Positions 43,379-55,567 of a DNA stretch of 64,000 nt are shown in pieces. The position numbers and the translations under genes are program-made. The DNA is taken from positions 1 through 64,000 of the forward strand of contig JASANE010003965.1 of assembly GCA_030248225.1 (NCBI GenBank). The letters run 5' to 3'. The notes under the pieces are model-generated. The model did not search any database and was not told the origin of the DNA. It was given only the letters and a program-made list of their open reading frames with translations. This DNA comes from Trileptium ribeirensis. Lineage: Eukaryota; Nematoda; Enoplea; Enoplida; Thoracostomopsidae. Every line of letters starts with the position of its first letter. Position 1 is the stretch's first letter.

Positions 43379-46300
43379 GTAACAGCCCGAGATTTTAGGG
43401 ATTTTTAATAGGGTATTCAAAGTAGGGAAACATTTAAAGTAAGGCCAAAACAAGGAGTATATCTAACGGGATGGGCGATCGGATGCCGGTGGAGCGTGAT
43501 TCCGGTACTATATTGTGTGTGCATTAATTGTTGTTATAAAATAAATGTCATACCTTGTTTGTTGTATCATCACGCTCCACCTGCCTGGCATGCGCGGGCA
43601 TGATTATTGTCGCATGAGATATAACAAAATAGGAACCCAAATTGCAGGTGTCCGGTCGACCCGAGGTGGATTCAATGATAGTATGTACATTTGTAAAAAT
43701 TTTTGGATGTGTGTACAAAGAAATGTCACCTTATTTTATTCTACATTATATGCTAAAAGAGGGTGGTAAAATGTCCGGAAAGGAAAGCGATCAAACCTAT
43801 CAAAAAAGTCATTTTTCCAGGGCCTAATTAAGAACGAAATTTTTATATCTTCCGACACATCAGGCCATGTAGGCTTATACCGTTACCAAGAGGGCTCCCT
43901 AAGGCTTCAAAATTTAGCGTTCGGGCCGACTTGGTCCCTACTGGTAAGTAGTTAGGGACCCCCAACTAAGCGTTTAAACACCCAATTTTCAAGGACTTAA
44001 ATCTCAATCGAAATAACCAAAACTCCCCAAATTTTTGACCTCCACAGTATCTTACCCCAACTATCTAATCGAAAAGCGGGGGCACCCAACTTAACCGGTC
44101 CGCACAGGACCCTGATAACCCTCTCGGGACACTAAAATTTTCTATGTTTGCCACACAAAACGGCCTCTAACGGACCACCTATAGGAGATATATTGAAATT
44201 AATATTTTTATCAGTAGGCGACCAGCCAGGGCGTGAACCCGGTCCCGCCCCCGGCCGCCTACTGCTTTTCGTTAACTCATAATCGCTAAAAATATACAAA
44301 AAGCTTGATTAAACTTCGGCGCCCTGGGCGCTGGTATATCATAGCCCGCAGAGAACCTCGCGCCTACCAGCGCGAGGTTTAGTTTGTTTACAGCATTTGT
44401 CGCGCCCAGCTCACAGGCAGCTAAAACCAATGCTATTACAGCCGACCAGTGGCGACTCGTCAATTGATGAGCTGCGGTGTTGTTGTCTACACGATGTTTT
44501 GCCGATGCATATGTTTCTTTATATCTGTATGTATATAAGTTTGTAGTTTTCAAATTTTTGAAAATAGGAATTTGCTAGAGCAGGCAAGGACATTGTAGGG
44601 GACCTCGACGGCTGGTGAGGGGGCGAGACGCTATTATAAAAGTAATAGGCCCGACGCAGCGTCGGAGCCAGTCGAGTGTTCGCACAGACCAAGAGGTCTG
44701 TTTTTCTCTTATAGGGCGGTTGTCGCCAATGTATTTCAAGGTTTAGCGGTTTTCGTTTCTTCGAGTTTTCCTTCGCTTTTTGTTTTCTCTTTTCCCAGGG
44801 GTGTCTCCTACTGTGTAGAAACAGGACTGAGTCGCCCCTGGCGAGCTTTCTAGCTTTCAAAAGTAACTAGCAGGGGTTGCCCTTGCGGGTGCTGGTGCGT
44901 CCGACGGACCCGTAAGTGCGGTCCCGATGCAGTTGAGAAACTCGCACGCCAGAAGATTGCTTACAAAATTTAAAATCTCGACTGGTTCCCCGCTCGCCGG
45001 GTCGCCATTTTTATTTTAGACCCGGGGGCGAAAAATTTATAACTTTAGTGATGTGAACAGGGCTAATGGGATAAGGAGTACACACGGGAGGGGTAATGCT
45101 TGGAAGTAAAACGCTAAAGTAAAAGATTAAAAGCGTGTTGACCTGGAGGCAATCGCTGAGACAACGGATAGTTTGAGTACGTGCTAGGCTTACCCGTCAA
45201 AATTACGAGCAATTGATCCCTGAGCGTTTCAACTGGTCGTTCCCTTTTAAGTCGTCTAAAAGACCCAGTCTTCCAGGCCGTTTAGAGACGGTAGAAGACT
45301 GTAATACTTTGCATCAACCAACTTACAACCCCTCCGCAATTTGGCGCTGTAAAACCATTCTAAATTTTTAATGACCGTCAAGAGAAAATGGAGCCTCTTT
45401 CGACTAGTGCTCCATCCGAGCTCGCTTTCGAATCAGCAGTTTGAGACGAGTCTAAGCTATAGGAAAATCAACCAGGATAACTTCAGGTCGCACGACTTAA
45501 AGACCTGGTTATCGGGGAAGTAGAGCGAGCGGTCCACTCGGGACGGACGCAGTCATTTGCACGCAGGAAGCACGTTAAAGAAATAAAGAACGGAACCCCT
45601 GACGCTAGCCCCAGAAATTCGAGCCTCTACTCTGAGACTCGTTCCGCTCCGAACAAAAAATTCAGTCAATTAACCCCAAAATCCAGACGGGTCTCAGGTC
45701 GTTTAGACACGGTAGAGCACCTCGTCGCGCATTTTTAAGAATAGAATAACTATCGATGGGTCGATGCGGCTGCTCCATAGGGAGTGACGTATCAGGGCCT
45801 TTCGTGCGTTATTTGCCCCCATAAACCGTTTAGACACGGTGGGTTTCGATGTAGCGCCCCGTTTTCATGTCAAATCATCAATTCGAAAAAGCTTTACAAG
45901 GCAAACAAAACTCGGGAGACGCGGCAGCGCCTACCCTTTTTACGAGAACCCGCAACTTCAGGCCGACCCAGGCGCAAGCAAATGTTAGATCATAAATTTT
46001 CACTGCGAGTAGACTGCAGCTGACGCCCGGACTCGGTATAACGCACATCACATTTATGAAATGCAGAGTAAAGTGGGGTTAACGGCAAGAGAGTGTCAGC
46101 CAATGGTAGCATAAAGCGTTTTACCAGTGAAGTCAACAAACGGCCGGCAAGGAAAGTTCATCCCTGTGTCCTGTCAGGCGGGTAAGACAGTCCACGAGGT
46201 ATAAAATAGGAGAGCAATTGATTTTTACGCGACTCCCTCATAGGGTCTGATCAGAACTCACATCACTCGTTGGGTACATAAACATATCATGGGGTGCCCT

Positions 46301-47900
46301 GCGAGGCACCCGTGCAATTTGTTGTATATCGATCATGTTAGTTATTTGGATGCAATAACTTGTAGTTAACCTGAATAAAGTGTTAGAGTGTGAAATTCTT
46401 AATTGGCGATTCGTGTCTAGCATAATGATTATACCAAAGCTCGAAAGTACAAACCATCGAAAGTGAGCCTAAGGCTAAAATTTTAACCCATAGAACCTCG
46501 ACTAGGCCAAGTAAGGCTCTCCCAGCTTGGCGAGAAAATTACACCATCCGTTAAGGCACCCCCGCAGCGGTGAATGGCAAATCCAATCTTTGGTTTAGTC
46601 TCGCAATTCATAGTTCGGCTCGTTCAGTAGTTGGTGCACGGCTTAACTCAAATTTACTCACGCTAGATAAGAACCCTGGGAATTGAACTCCAGGTGTTCC
46701 CTCAAGCTACCGGTTCGGCAGGAAACCTCTTGTGGAACCAACCGGATTTATTGTCGGAGCTAGGCTCCTGTGTATCAGACTAAAACCAGGAATCGCGCCT
46801 CCATTAAGGTTTCCAACAGAATTGAGGGAAAGGCGAGTCAGCCTTATTACCGGTGAGCAGGCTTAGGGGTTGACTCTCCCTCGGGGGACCTTCATGCCAT
46901 TAGACACGTGGGCCAAAATAGGGGCCAGGCCGAACACCCTGGTTAATCCGCCGGCAGCCTGCTAAGCTAAGCGGTTCCCTTAGGTCATCGCATAGGTCAC
47001 CGGGGAGTCGTGGAAGCCGGGGTTGTCCGGGCACCACACCGAGGAAAATGGTGGTGCAGCTGGGATCCCTTAGGGCCAGAACTGGTCCTAGTACATAGGT
47101 ATTAACATTCATTTTCTTCCAGTTTATTTCATTATTTAGGGCGAGGAATGCTTTTGTTTAAATGCTCAAAACGAATATACTTAAGTTGGATATAGTGCCA
47201 ACAGTGCACTTACATTGAAATGTCTTGGAGCACATTCGACGCTTCAAAGCACATTTTGTTTTACTAGATTCATTTTTTTAAGTTTGGACTGTTTCGTTAA
47301 GACTAAGCGAAACAGTTCACTGTAACAGGATTTTGTCTGTAAAGATATTCACTATTTTAAACTGAAACAGGTTTTGTCTCTAACGATATTCGCTAAGCAC
47401 AATCCACGTTGTGTTGCTCTTTTATCATCTTCCACAGTGAAAAAGGTCAAAAATGTCAAAAACAACTAAACGAACGGCTCCTTGCGTGCGGTATTTTGTT
47501 TCAAAAGACTCATGCCTACAGTGTTAACATGGTAAATGTTTCTTAGAAATATACATGGCATGTGGAATGGAATTTGACAAATTTGATAGGCGTTAAATGT
47601 ACGAGGTGTTAAATAAACATTGACAAATAGTTCAACGGTCATAAATTAACTGCAGCATACCCTTTGAAGCGCGATTGCATTACTACAGTGCACATCGCGA
47701 AGCCCTGTGTAAACTTTGCTTGCAGTGTAATGCTTGTTTACTCATCCATTATTATTCTTTCGCTTTGCGAGGCCTTAGCAATAGCCTTAAAAATCAGTAG
47801 ATCGCATTCACTGTTTGCAATAATACAACCCGATTTCGATTCCTGACACCAACTCGAGTTTTTCAAAAATTGCGTATTTAGACAATACAATTCGAGAATG
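43379..47900 (+). repeat. 3' LTR of element 2 (end approximate)
   Basis: It starts TGTAACAGCCCG after the purine-rich run. Most of the sequence differs from the LTRs of elements 1 and 3, but it keeps landmarks in the same order: a CGTCGGAGCC segment (about 44650), an antisense tRNA-like stretch (about 46671-46740) and the structured region (46851-47062). It also has three spaced copies of a CGTTTAGACACGGT-type motif (45274, 45695, 45823). Bases 47070-47900 hold no gene that I can support. Confidence 0.62.
46851..47062 (+). other. Structured RNA-like region in the element 2 LTR
   Basis: This is the diverged counterpart of 2784-3050. Hairpin CCAGG/CCTGG (46925-46929, 46938-46942) holds the same CCGAACAC loop as elements 1 and 3. 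GCACCAC/GTGGTGC (47031-47037, 47051-47057) replaces GCATGG/CCATGC, and AGCTG follows as in the others. Confidence 0.65.
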
Positions 47901-47924
47901 AAATGTTAAGGCACTAAGGGATCA

Positions 47925-48345
47925 GGAACAATGGGCCCGAACACCCCCACAGCCGGACCGCAGACGACCAAGGAGAGACCAGCAGGAGCGGGCGGGCGCC
48001 AGGGCGGCCGCCCCACGGCCACGCCAGAGAGAGGCCCCCGAGAGCACCCAAGCCGCCAAAAAAAGGCGACCCGCCCCCCCAGCCAAACACCCCCGGCACC
48101 ACACCCAAAAACCACGAAACAGCACCCAGCAACAGGCCCCCCCACGAGCACCAGCCACCAAAACACAGGAAGCACACAGCCAAAAAAACCGCGCCCACAA
48201 CAACCAAAACCAAAAAAAAAACCCAAAAAAAACCAAAAACAAAACCCAAAAAACACCAAAACAAAACCAAAACACAAAAAACACCAAAACCCAAAAAACA
48301 CCCCCCCCCCACACAAACACAACCACCCCCCGATTTTGACGGTTA
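47925..48345. repeat. A/C-rich low-complexity tract
   Basis: Long runs of A and C with few other bases, between the element 2 LTR and the element 3 LTR. The open frames on both strands are compositional artefacts (Pro/Lys/Thr on +, Phe/Gly/Val on -). Confidence 0.75.
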
Positions 48346-49656
48346 CGACCGTCCGGGAATAGGAGGCCCCTGGCTGCACGCTCAAGAAAACGAATTTGTT
48401 AAGACCGAAGTCAAAAATATTAAATTTACTTGGTTCTAGCAATACTAGGTAATGGTTACGGAAAACAACATGTTAGGACAAAAGCGAAAATCACACTTGG
48501 TAGCACTTGCAGCATAACGGACCGACGGATGCCGGGCTAATTCGAAGGCCCGTCACCGTCTGCGGTAGCCTGATACGGAGGAACACCGGAGCAGGCTGGT
48601 AGAACACTTTGGGAATCGCGGATGGACATCCAAAAACGCTCCGGACAACGCCGGCTCTTCGCTTGTAACACGTAGGGACAATCGCTACTTACGCTAGGTA
48701 GGATTGTCAACGTGGAGCCCGGATTGTTACTTTCCAGGTAGTTAGGATATATTATATATAAAATATGTACATGTATCTATTTATGCGTGTGTCCCGTGGA
48801 CAACTTTTAGACAAAACCGCCTTGTAAATTTAGCCCATTGCAGTATGCAACTAATACGAAACCCTTTTTTTCCGACTTTCCCGTCGCCGTACCCCGCGTC
48901 AGAACCAGCGCATGCGACCCCTCGTTTTGTTCACCGCGATTAGTCGAATCCAACCATATGCTTTGAACCTCCGTCCGAATCCCCGCGGACCCGCGACCGT
49001 CACGCGAAGTCGCTTAGAAAGCTGTTGACAACCGCCGATGGGCACCGATAATTAGAGATTTTTTCGCTCTACCTTAAAATGGGCGAAACACCCCTCGTTA
49101 GATTTGTCTCGATGAGACATCTCCAAAAATACCCGGCGGGTCTCGCTCCGCCGCTCCGTTAACCCGTACGACCAATAAACGTGCCCCCATCATAGCCGCG
49201 ACTCTCTCTAACTGCACTAATTTTAGTACCGTTTTTACTCCTACCGCCCCGGTGGCGGTATCACCCCTCGTTCAAATCGTCGTTGGACGCTGAGTCCAAC
49301 GATACCTGGCGGACGTCGCTCCGCCCGTCCGTTAACGCAGGAGAGCTCGCTAAACGCCCCCATACTAATACACATCCGAACCCACATGTGGGTTCTAACC
49401 CGCTTTTATGTCTATCCCCCTCGTGTTTGGTATCAATCGACCCCGTTTTCCGTCCTGGGACCGAATTTGGCCCCAGCCCCTCGAAAATCGCCTCGGATTC
49501 CCCTTGTCCCGCTTCCCTTCCCACACCCGCCTCGTGTCCTCGCTGTCCTTTCGCTTTTGTCCTCATTTTCTTTCTTTAACCGACGTTTCTGGTCGGTTTT
49601 CTTCTTTGTTGCTGTGTTGTTGTTGTTTCTTGTGTGTTCTGCGTATGTATTTATCC

Positions 49657-49680
49657 TGAGCGACCTTTCTGTCGCTCAGG
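49657..49680 (+). other. GAGCGAC hairpin, element 3 LTR
   Basis: CTGAGCGAC, loop CTTTCT, GTCGCTCAG: a perfect 9-bp stem, two pairs longer than in element 1, with the same loop. Confidence 0.65.
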
Positions 49681-49740
49681 ACGCCAGTACGTCTAGTGTG
49701 TATTGTGTGCAGTTGTATGTGAGTATTTGTATGTATCTAT

Positions 49741-49777
<37 letters not shown>

Positions 49778-49959
49778 AGTAACGTATATATAAGGACACG
49801 ACATAAGGATGGACAGACAAGGACACGACATACAAAAATCGCTAAAATTTCAGAGTTTTACGAACGACGAAGTATAGACGGATAGGACGAACGGGGGGGG
49901 ACTTTAGGCCCCCCCGCGGGCCGTAGGGGGGCGGGAGGAGGGCGCCCAGAAAAAAGAGA

Positions 49960-50310
49960 AAGGTTTAAATCTCCCCCCCCCCCACCAGAGCACGAGACTT
50001 CCCCTCCCCCCCCCCCGGCCGCCCGCGCGAACACACAAAACAACAAACCACCACACAAAAACCCGCTCATCCCCCCTTTCTTTTTAAAGTCTTGTACTCG
50101 CCCCCGCAACACCAACGACAAACCTAAATAAGAAAAATAATAATGAGGACAACCGAAAACAAAAAAAAACAAAATCAACGGCCACCCCGCAAGACGAAGG
50201 AGAGGGGGGAGGAAAAGACAAAAAAAAAAAAAAAACAAAAACACGCAAAATAGTAAGGCAGAAGCGAAATACAAAAAAAACATAACAAAAAATTTAAGAA
50301 ATAAAGAATC
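49960..50310. repeat. Homopolymer-rich low-complexity tract
   Basis: C runs of about ten bases followed by A runs of up to about seventeen. It is absent from the homologous place in element 1 (around 22100-22300), so it is an insertion or an assembly-prone segment. The minus-strand frame across it is compositional. Confidence 0.6.
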
Positions 50311-52085
50311 TAATTTCGCTGGACATCCGGCGATGAGGACGGGAAATAAGGACTTTAAAAAATCTACTTTTCTTGGGAGAATTCGGACAAAATCACAGAT
50401 GGTCAACTTCCGAGTACTCGGAAGATTAAAACTTAAAGTCGGCAAACTTAATTGACGCCGACTCTCCCTAAGGACATCGACGGTTTACGGTAGCCGTCAA
50501 GATTCAATTTTCCGGAAGTGTCCCCAATTGGACACTGAACTAAAGCTCAAGAAAAATGGGCGTTGCCCGACCGACGACGATTGGATGGCGACAAAATCGC
50601 CATCGTAACATACAGGCGAAAAATTCGAGGCGACGACTAACGCGTCGACTCGTGGAATCAGTTCGACTTCGGCAGCGCGGAGTTCGGTCGACTTTACTGA
50701 CCGGCTCCGACGCTTGACTTTAATCTCCAGTTGTTTTCTATTTTCGTGTTTGCTTTCTCGTGGTTTTCGGTTTACGTGTTTGAAATGGGATCCGATCGAT
50801 GGAGGACCCGCGTAGACATCTTCCGTCTCGCGGAAGGGGACTAGCAATGGCTGTCCCGGATCAACTACTGTAAGTCGAGAGGAGAACCGAGAGTACGGGG
50901 GTTTATTTTCCCCAAATGTAACAGTGACAGGTCATTCATCGGCAGTAAGTTAGGATCATTGACAAGCCTCCATACATCGAGTCCCGTTTTGGGCATCTTG
51001 AGCGATTGCACGGGATGGTGACAAATTGCAGGTGACAAAGTCGAAGTCTAGCTGGTTCCCCGTGGTCGTAGGTAAAGCACAATAAATTGGACGCCTCTCG
51101 TCCAAGTTTTACATGACTTGGTTCCTTCGAGTTAGGATCACTGAATTTTCCTGAGTCGACCACGGTAAAATTTCTTGAACGTGCGTACCACAACTTAAGG
51201 ATTTATTCGATGATTTGTTCTGATGGTTTTCCAAATTTGTAGTTTAGTTGAACGTTCAATGCTCATGCCGTGTTTGAGCTTGAACAGAAACGCAGCTTAG
51301 GGACGGGGGACTAGCCTCCGTCGGGTTTTAGGAAACCCTTAAAATTTCATTCTGGCTCTCTGAGTTAAGAAAATTTGGGATCACAAAAGACTAAACAAAT
51401 TCTAGGGACGTCAACATGAGCTTAAGGTGTTTGCTTCTTTTACGGAATGCTGTCTCGGAATCGTCTTCGCTCGATTGTCGGAATTTTAGTCTTAGAGCAA
51501 GTAGATGACATATTTTGTAGGCGTCTCGGCTGTACATTCAGAACGGTAGGACGACTGACCGGAATACCTCTAGGTGTCCCCCTTGCCCCCGAGTAATCAA
51601 AAAAGAGCTGGAGGAACTCGCCCCCAGCTGAACAAAATTTAGTCGACTCGAACAGACGGTGCCGATGGGGCATCGTTTGGCTGTAATACACCAGTGGTGG
51701 ACGCAAATAAAAATGCAATCAAAGCAATTAAGTTTACTAGCGTCTACCATCACAGTTCGCAATGGTTTTCCGTAGAGACCATTTCTAAAAAAGGAAACAG
51801 AGTTAAAACTTTCCTCGGCACCTTTACTAAAAGTTGCCATCGCGGGAGGCAAACATTGTGCCCCCGCCTTAAACAAAAAATTTTAAGACTTTCCAAAAAT
51901 AAAGAAAACTTATCTCCTCGCCCTGGCCTTTTTGGCCCCAAACCGGGCGAGCGCAAAACCCCTTTTTCCTTTTGGAGCGAGTTGATCGCTGAGTTTAGCT
52001 TTTCTTTGAATTTTACTCGGTTTGCCCGTTGGGCTGTGTACTATGTATGCCGGGTTTCTCCTTTCTTTGGTTTCAGTATCATATG

Positions 52086-52172
52086 GTTGCATTTCCCGTA
52101 TCATGAGTTGAACCTGCACGGAGAATTTAAGTCCGCTGCAGAGTTCTGAGTCTTAACCATTCAGCCATAGGA
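52086..52172 (-). other. tRNA-Ser-like sequence, antisense, element 3 LTR
   Basis: The minus strand has the A-box-like TGGCTGAATGGTTAAG, GCGGACTTAAATTC in the anticodon-arm position, and the B-box-like GGTTCAACTC. It is the homologue of 1053-1133, with the same GCAGCGGACTT core. Confidence 0.5.
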
Positions 52173-52208
52173 ACACACCAACGTTTACTATTACGTTGGT
52201 GATAACTC

Positions 52209-52250
52209 AACTGCACAACAGTGCAGTTTAAACACTGCAATATTGCAGTG
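52209..52250 (+). other. Twin stem-loops, element 3 LTR
   Basis: AACTGCAC/GTGCAGTT around an AACA loop (52209-52228), then the perfect palindrome CACTGCAATATTGCAGTG (52233-52250). Sequence differs from element 1 but the two-hairpin layout is the same. Confidence 0.65.
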
Positions 52251-53683
52251 AAATATGCAAAAGATAGGCGTTAGGGAGAGTCAAAGGACCAACAACCAAA
52301 GAAAGAAACAAAGGACGCAATGCGTCCCGGGCCGATCGCCCAGGGCCCGAGTGCTCAAACGACCCTATAGGTAGGAAACAAGGCTAATTTAGCCTTTGGA
52401 TAGGTGTGGTCCGTCAGAAAGGGACTCGCCGCATCACAAACCCGTATCAAAATCAACGAAATCACTGGCCACAGGAAAATCAACCGGCTGGAACGATTGT
52501 CCCGCAAGTCCGTTTAAAAGGACGCCTCAAGACGCGTTGCAACCCTGACCGTACCCCGTCGGCTTGAACTTAAAGGAAACTCTTTCAATTTTTCCGTTTT
52601 TCTTGCCCCCCCCCCCCAGTCTTAGTCGTTCGGTCAGTCGTACTATCGGTAGGTAGGGACGTCAAACGTTACAATGGACGAGTTTCATAGGCGCCAATGC
52701 TGAATATCTGGAATAAGTGATTAGACGCCCCTCATTAGGCGTTAGAGGCAATATCCTTACTTAGCGTTCCGACCCTAGCTGTAGAGCTCGCGTAGTCAGG
52801 CACCAAATATCGTTTTCCCTCAGCCCCGCTTAAGTAGTCGTCGCCCAGAGCGACCCGCATTTAGGAGCATTTCTGAAGCACTCTAGGGCCCCTGCTTAGT
52901 GCGCTGCATAGCTGATTAGATCGCTAACATTGAGCTAAAGCAGGGATAACCGCCCCTAGTCACGCACACGGCGGATAGCCGCATGCTCCGTCCCCTGTTC
53001 CCCTGTTTTCTAATACCGTCTTGCGCCCCATACTGCACTGAATTGAACCGACTACCTCGGGCTGATTGTTAGGCCTTCCGACACACTTCAGGAACACTCG
53101 TCCCCTCGCTAACATTTGATCATGTAAATAAATTTGTATCTTGACACCGAGTACGCCTTGTTTTTACCGAGACGATAGGGACTTTTCTTTTTGGTTTGTC
53201 CACTCGGACGAGCAGGCACTGCCCGTCATGGCTTGTGGGCGAGAATGTCACAAGCACTGGCGAGCAGGGCCTTCTATCTATCTATTTACGCTTTACCGGA
53301 TTAGGAAATGAAACAATCGGTAACGCGAACAGAATTTTACCAGTTTGTGACCAATGACTCAAAATTTGTTAGGAACCCCCACTAGTTTAAGAAGCTAAAA
53401 CTTTCACTGGTCAAGGCACCCGTGCGCTCGCATAGAATTTATCGAAGAATGCAGGCCACGCCATTGATAATCCGACTTTAAACACTCAGGGCTCGTCGGA
53501 ACCCTGTGGGGGCCACATAGGTCAATGCTCTAACACGGAGCATACCATGATTTTAACTAGGCAAATCGTCTTGAGCTTCAAATTTCTGGAGACATTTTCA
53601 TGTTTTATTTCAGAACTCACTACGCGAAAACAGAATTTAACAACTTCCGATGAGTCTAAGATAGGGAATAGCGGCTAGGCTCC

Positions 53684-53950
53684 ATGACCTGCGAGCAGGT
53701 GTCGGTGCTAGCCTCCCTGGGGGACCTCAGAAATCATACCCGATACTAGACACGTGCGCAACCCTTCGGGCGGGGTCCGAACACACCCCGTGAAGCGCGC
53801 CTGCGGCCTGCTAAGCTCCGTAGCTTCTTGGGTCTGACCAAGAATAGGTTCAAAATTTAGTATTCACGGTCCACCCTTGAGGTTACGATAGCCGGGGTCG
53901 TATGGGCATGGTGTTAGGAAGTTGCGCCATGCAGCTGCGTCACCGGTTAT
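53684..53950 (+). other. Structured RNA-like region, element 3 LTR
   Basis: Nearly the same sequence as 2784-3050. Hairpin CGGGGT/ACCCCG is at 53771-53776 and 53785-53790, and GCATGG/CCATGC at 53906-53911 and 53927-53932. The flanking sequence is much less conserved. Confidence 0.7.
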
Positions 53951-55567
53951 TACAACGTATGGGGGCTACGCCGTGAGAAGCGGCGTAAATTATCATTTAA
54001 ACCCCACGTAGCGAGTTTAAAAATTTTTTTTTCCAAACTATCCGCCGTAGGAGCGTAAAATTTTGTTCAAACCCCACCCCATAAGTTTAAATTTTCGCCT
54101 AACCCGTGCGTCGTGAGGCGTAACTTCCTCGCTCGACCCACACCTCGTGAGCGGCGATCAAACTTTTACAGTTATCGGTGAACTCTTGCGTTACAGTTGC
54201 TCATGAAATGGTCCCAAATTGATCACTTGCTACTTTAACTAAGATTTGTTTTGATTCCGGTATGGACCTCTCGCATTCGGATAGAACTGCCGTGATTTAC
54301 ACGTGCAGGCTTGGTTCTTGGATAGTATGTTTTGTGTATGTCTCAATGGCCTTGTGGTTTGTAATATTTTGTGCCCTTGTCTCATCAATGGTCATAATTG
54401 CTGCATGCCAGGATCCAGTTCGTTTGATTGACATTTGGGTAGAGGCCGGCACCCGTGTTGCGGTCTGCGGTTCCGTTGAGTGCACAGCTTCGCCGGTGCA
54501 CTAAATCTTAGGGCACTATTTCAGGAATTTTGTGTTCATAACTTGCTTAATTTCTTAAATAGTGTACTTATCTGCTATCACTGTATACTAATTTGCCAGT
54601 ATATTCGCGAGATTGACGTCGCTTCGTATTCTGTTCCATAGTCGACTTTATTTTAATTTGCCCTTTCCGCCGGGACAATTAATTCCGACTGCCGACTGGA
54701 CGCCGCGTCGACTTCGATTCACGTTATTAGCCTCATCCGAACGGACGCGTTCTCTGTTCAGCGTTGATTGAGCCGCAAATATCTACTAATCCGGGACGTT
54801 TGGACACGATTTATCGTTCTCTTCCGAACATTAATATCATCCTTGCCATTACTGCGGGGGACAATACGCTTAGCAACGACGCGAATTCGACATCGTCACA
54901 CACTGCAACAGTGCCTATTCGACCGGGTATCGTGGATCGCTGCACGGACGCTGATTTGTCACCGAACAACCTGTTGGTGCGCCGCTGGATAGAACTCTGC
55001 CTGTAAACGACTCGTCTGGACGACTCGTGGACGCCGCTTTCGGGACACAACAAATCGGACTACTGATTGTCGCTGTGTTGGAACGATCTTTGGACATTTC
55101 GACAAGAAGATAGTTGGACACCGCCAATTGGACACTGTAAATACTATTTTACTTCGTGTTAATTTTTATATAAAATTTTGTTTGAGGTAACCTTGTTTTT
55201 GTATCGTTATAATTTTGCTTGTTGCCTTGTAATCTACGCCATTGTTTTGTGTAATATCTAGCGCTGTTTCTGCTAACCTATTGGTCTGTGTGGTTTATTG
55301 ATTTGCTAACTAGAACCGTTGGGTTGCCCTGATATTGAAGGAAACACGGTAAAGAAGTTCGTGAAGTGGTAATCGGTTTAAGATCCAGTAATCATCAATA
55401 CTTGGCAGTGGTAACTTCTGTGCACCTGATCAATTCGTACCCGAGCGTGTATAGATATTCACCGCATTCGCTAGCCTATATTCTGACTGTTGCCCCTATT
55501 GTTGATTCGGCTTACCTATTCTGTCTACTCAAACCTACATTACTGTTGAGCAATTGTGATTAGGACG

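Larger units (their letters stand above)
27597..47900 (+). mobile_element. Element 2: diverged, degraded relative of element 1
   Basis: It has the same order as element 1 (Gag, linker, unknown domain, Env, protease, RT, RNase H, integrase, NADAR-SGNH-like) but clearly lower protein similarity and many single-base shifts or stops. No + strand 5' LTR precedes its gag; only about 160 nt separate it from the inverted LTR fragment, so the 5' end is missing or displaced. Its 3' LTR starts at 43379 and has a different sequence, so it is a separate subfamily. The right boundary, near 47900, is approximate. Confidence 0.78.
48660..55140 (+). repeat. 5' LTR of element 3 (both ends approximate)
   Basis: Its first part matches 20640-23215 of element 1 (microsatellites, GAGCGAC hairpin, CCGGCTCCGACGC at about 50700). 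From 50916 it matches 23219 onwards, then the tRNA-like stretch (52086-52172), twin stem-loops (52209-52250) and structured region (53684-53950). A TGTAACA at 48664 is a possible but unproven start. It includes homopolymer-rich sequence at 49960-50310. No gene is supported; the small open frames around 54262-55006 lack recognisable domains. Confidence 0.68.

Noticed and set aside
45274..45840. CRISPR-like array
   Set aside because: Only three diverged, irregularly spaced short motifs in a eukaryotic LTR.
47914..48442. Overlapping open frames on both strands (Pro/Lys-rich and Phe/Gly-rich)
   Set aside because: They follow from the A/C-rich composition; no domain, no homologue in the other elements.
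54262..55006. Small + frames near the end of the element 3 LTR
   Set aside because: No counterpart in element 1 at the same place and no recognisable domain.
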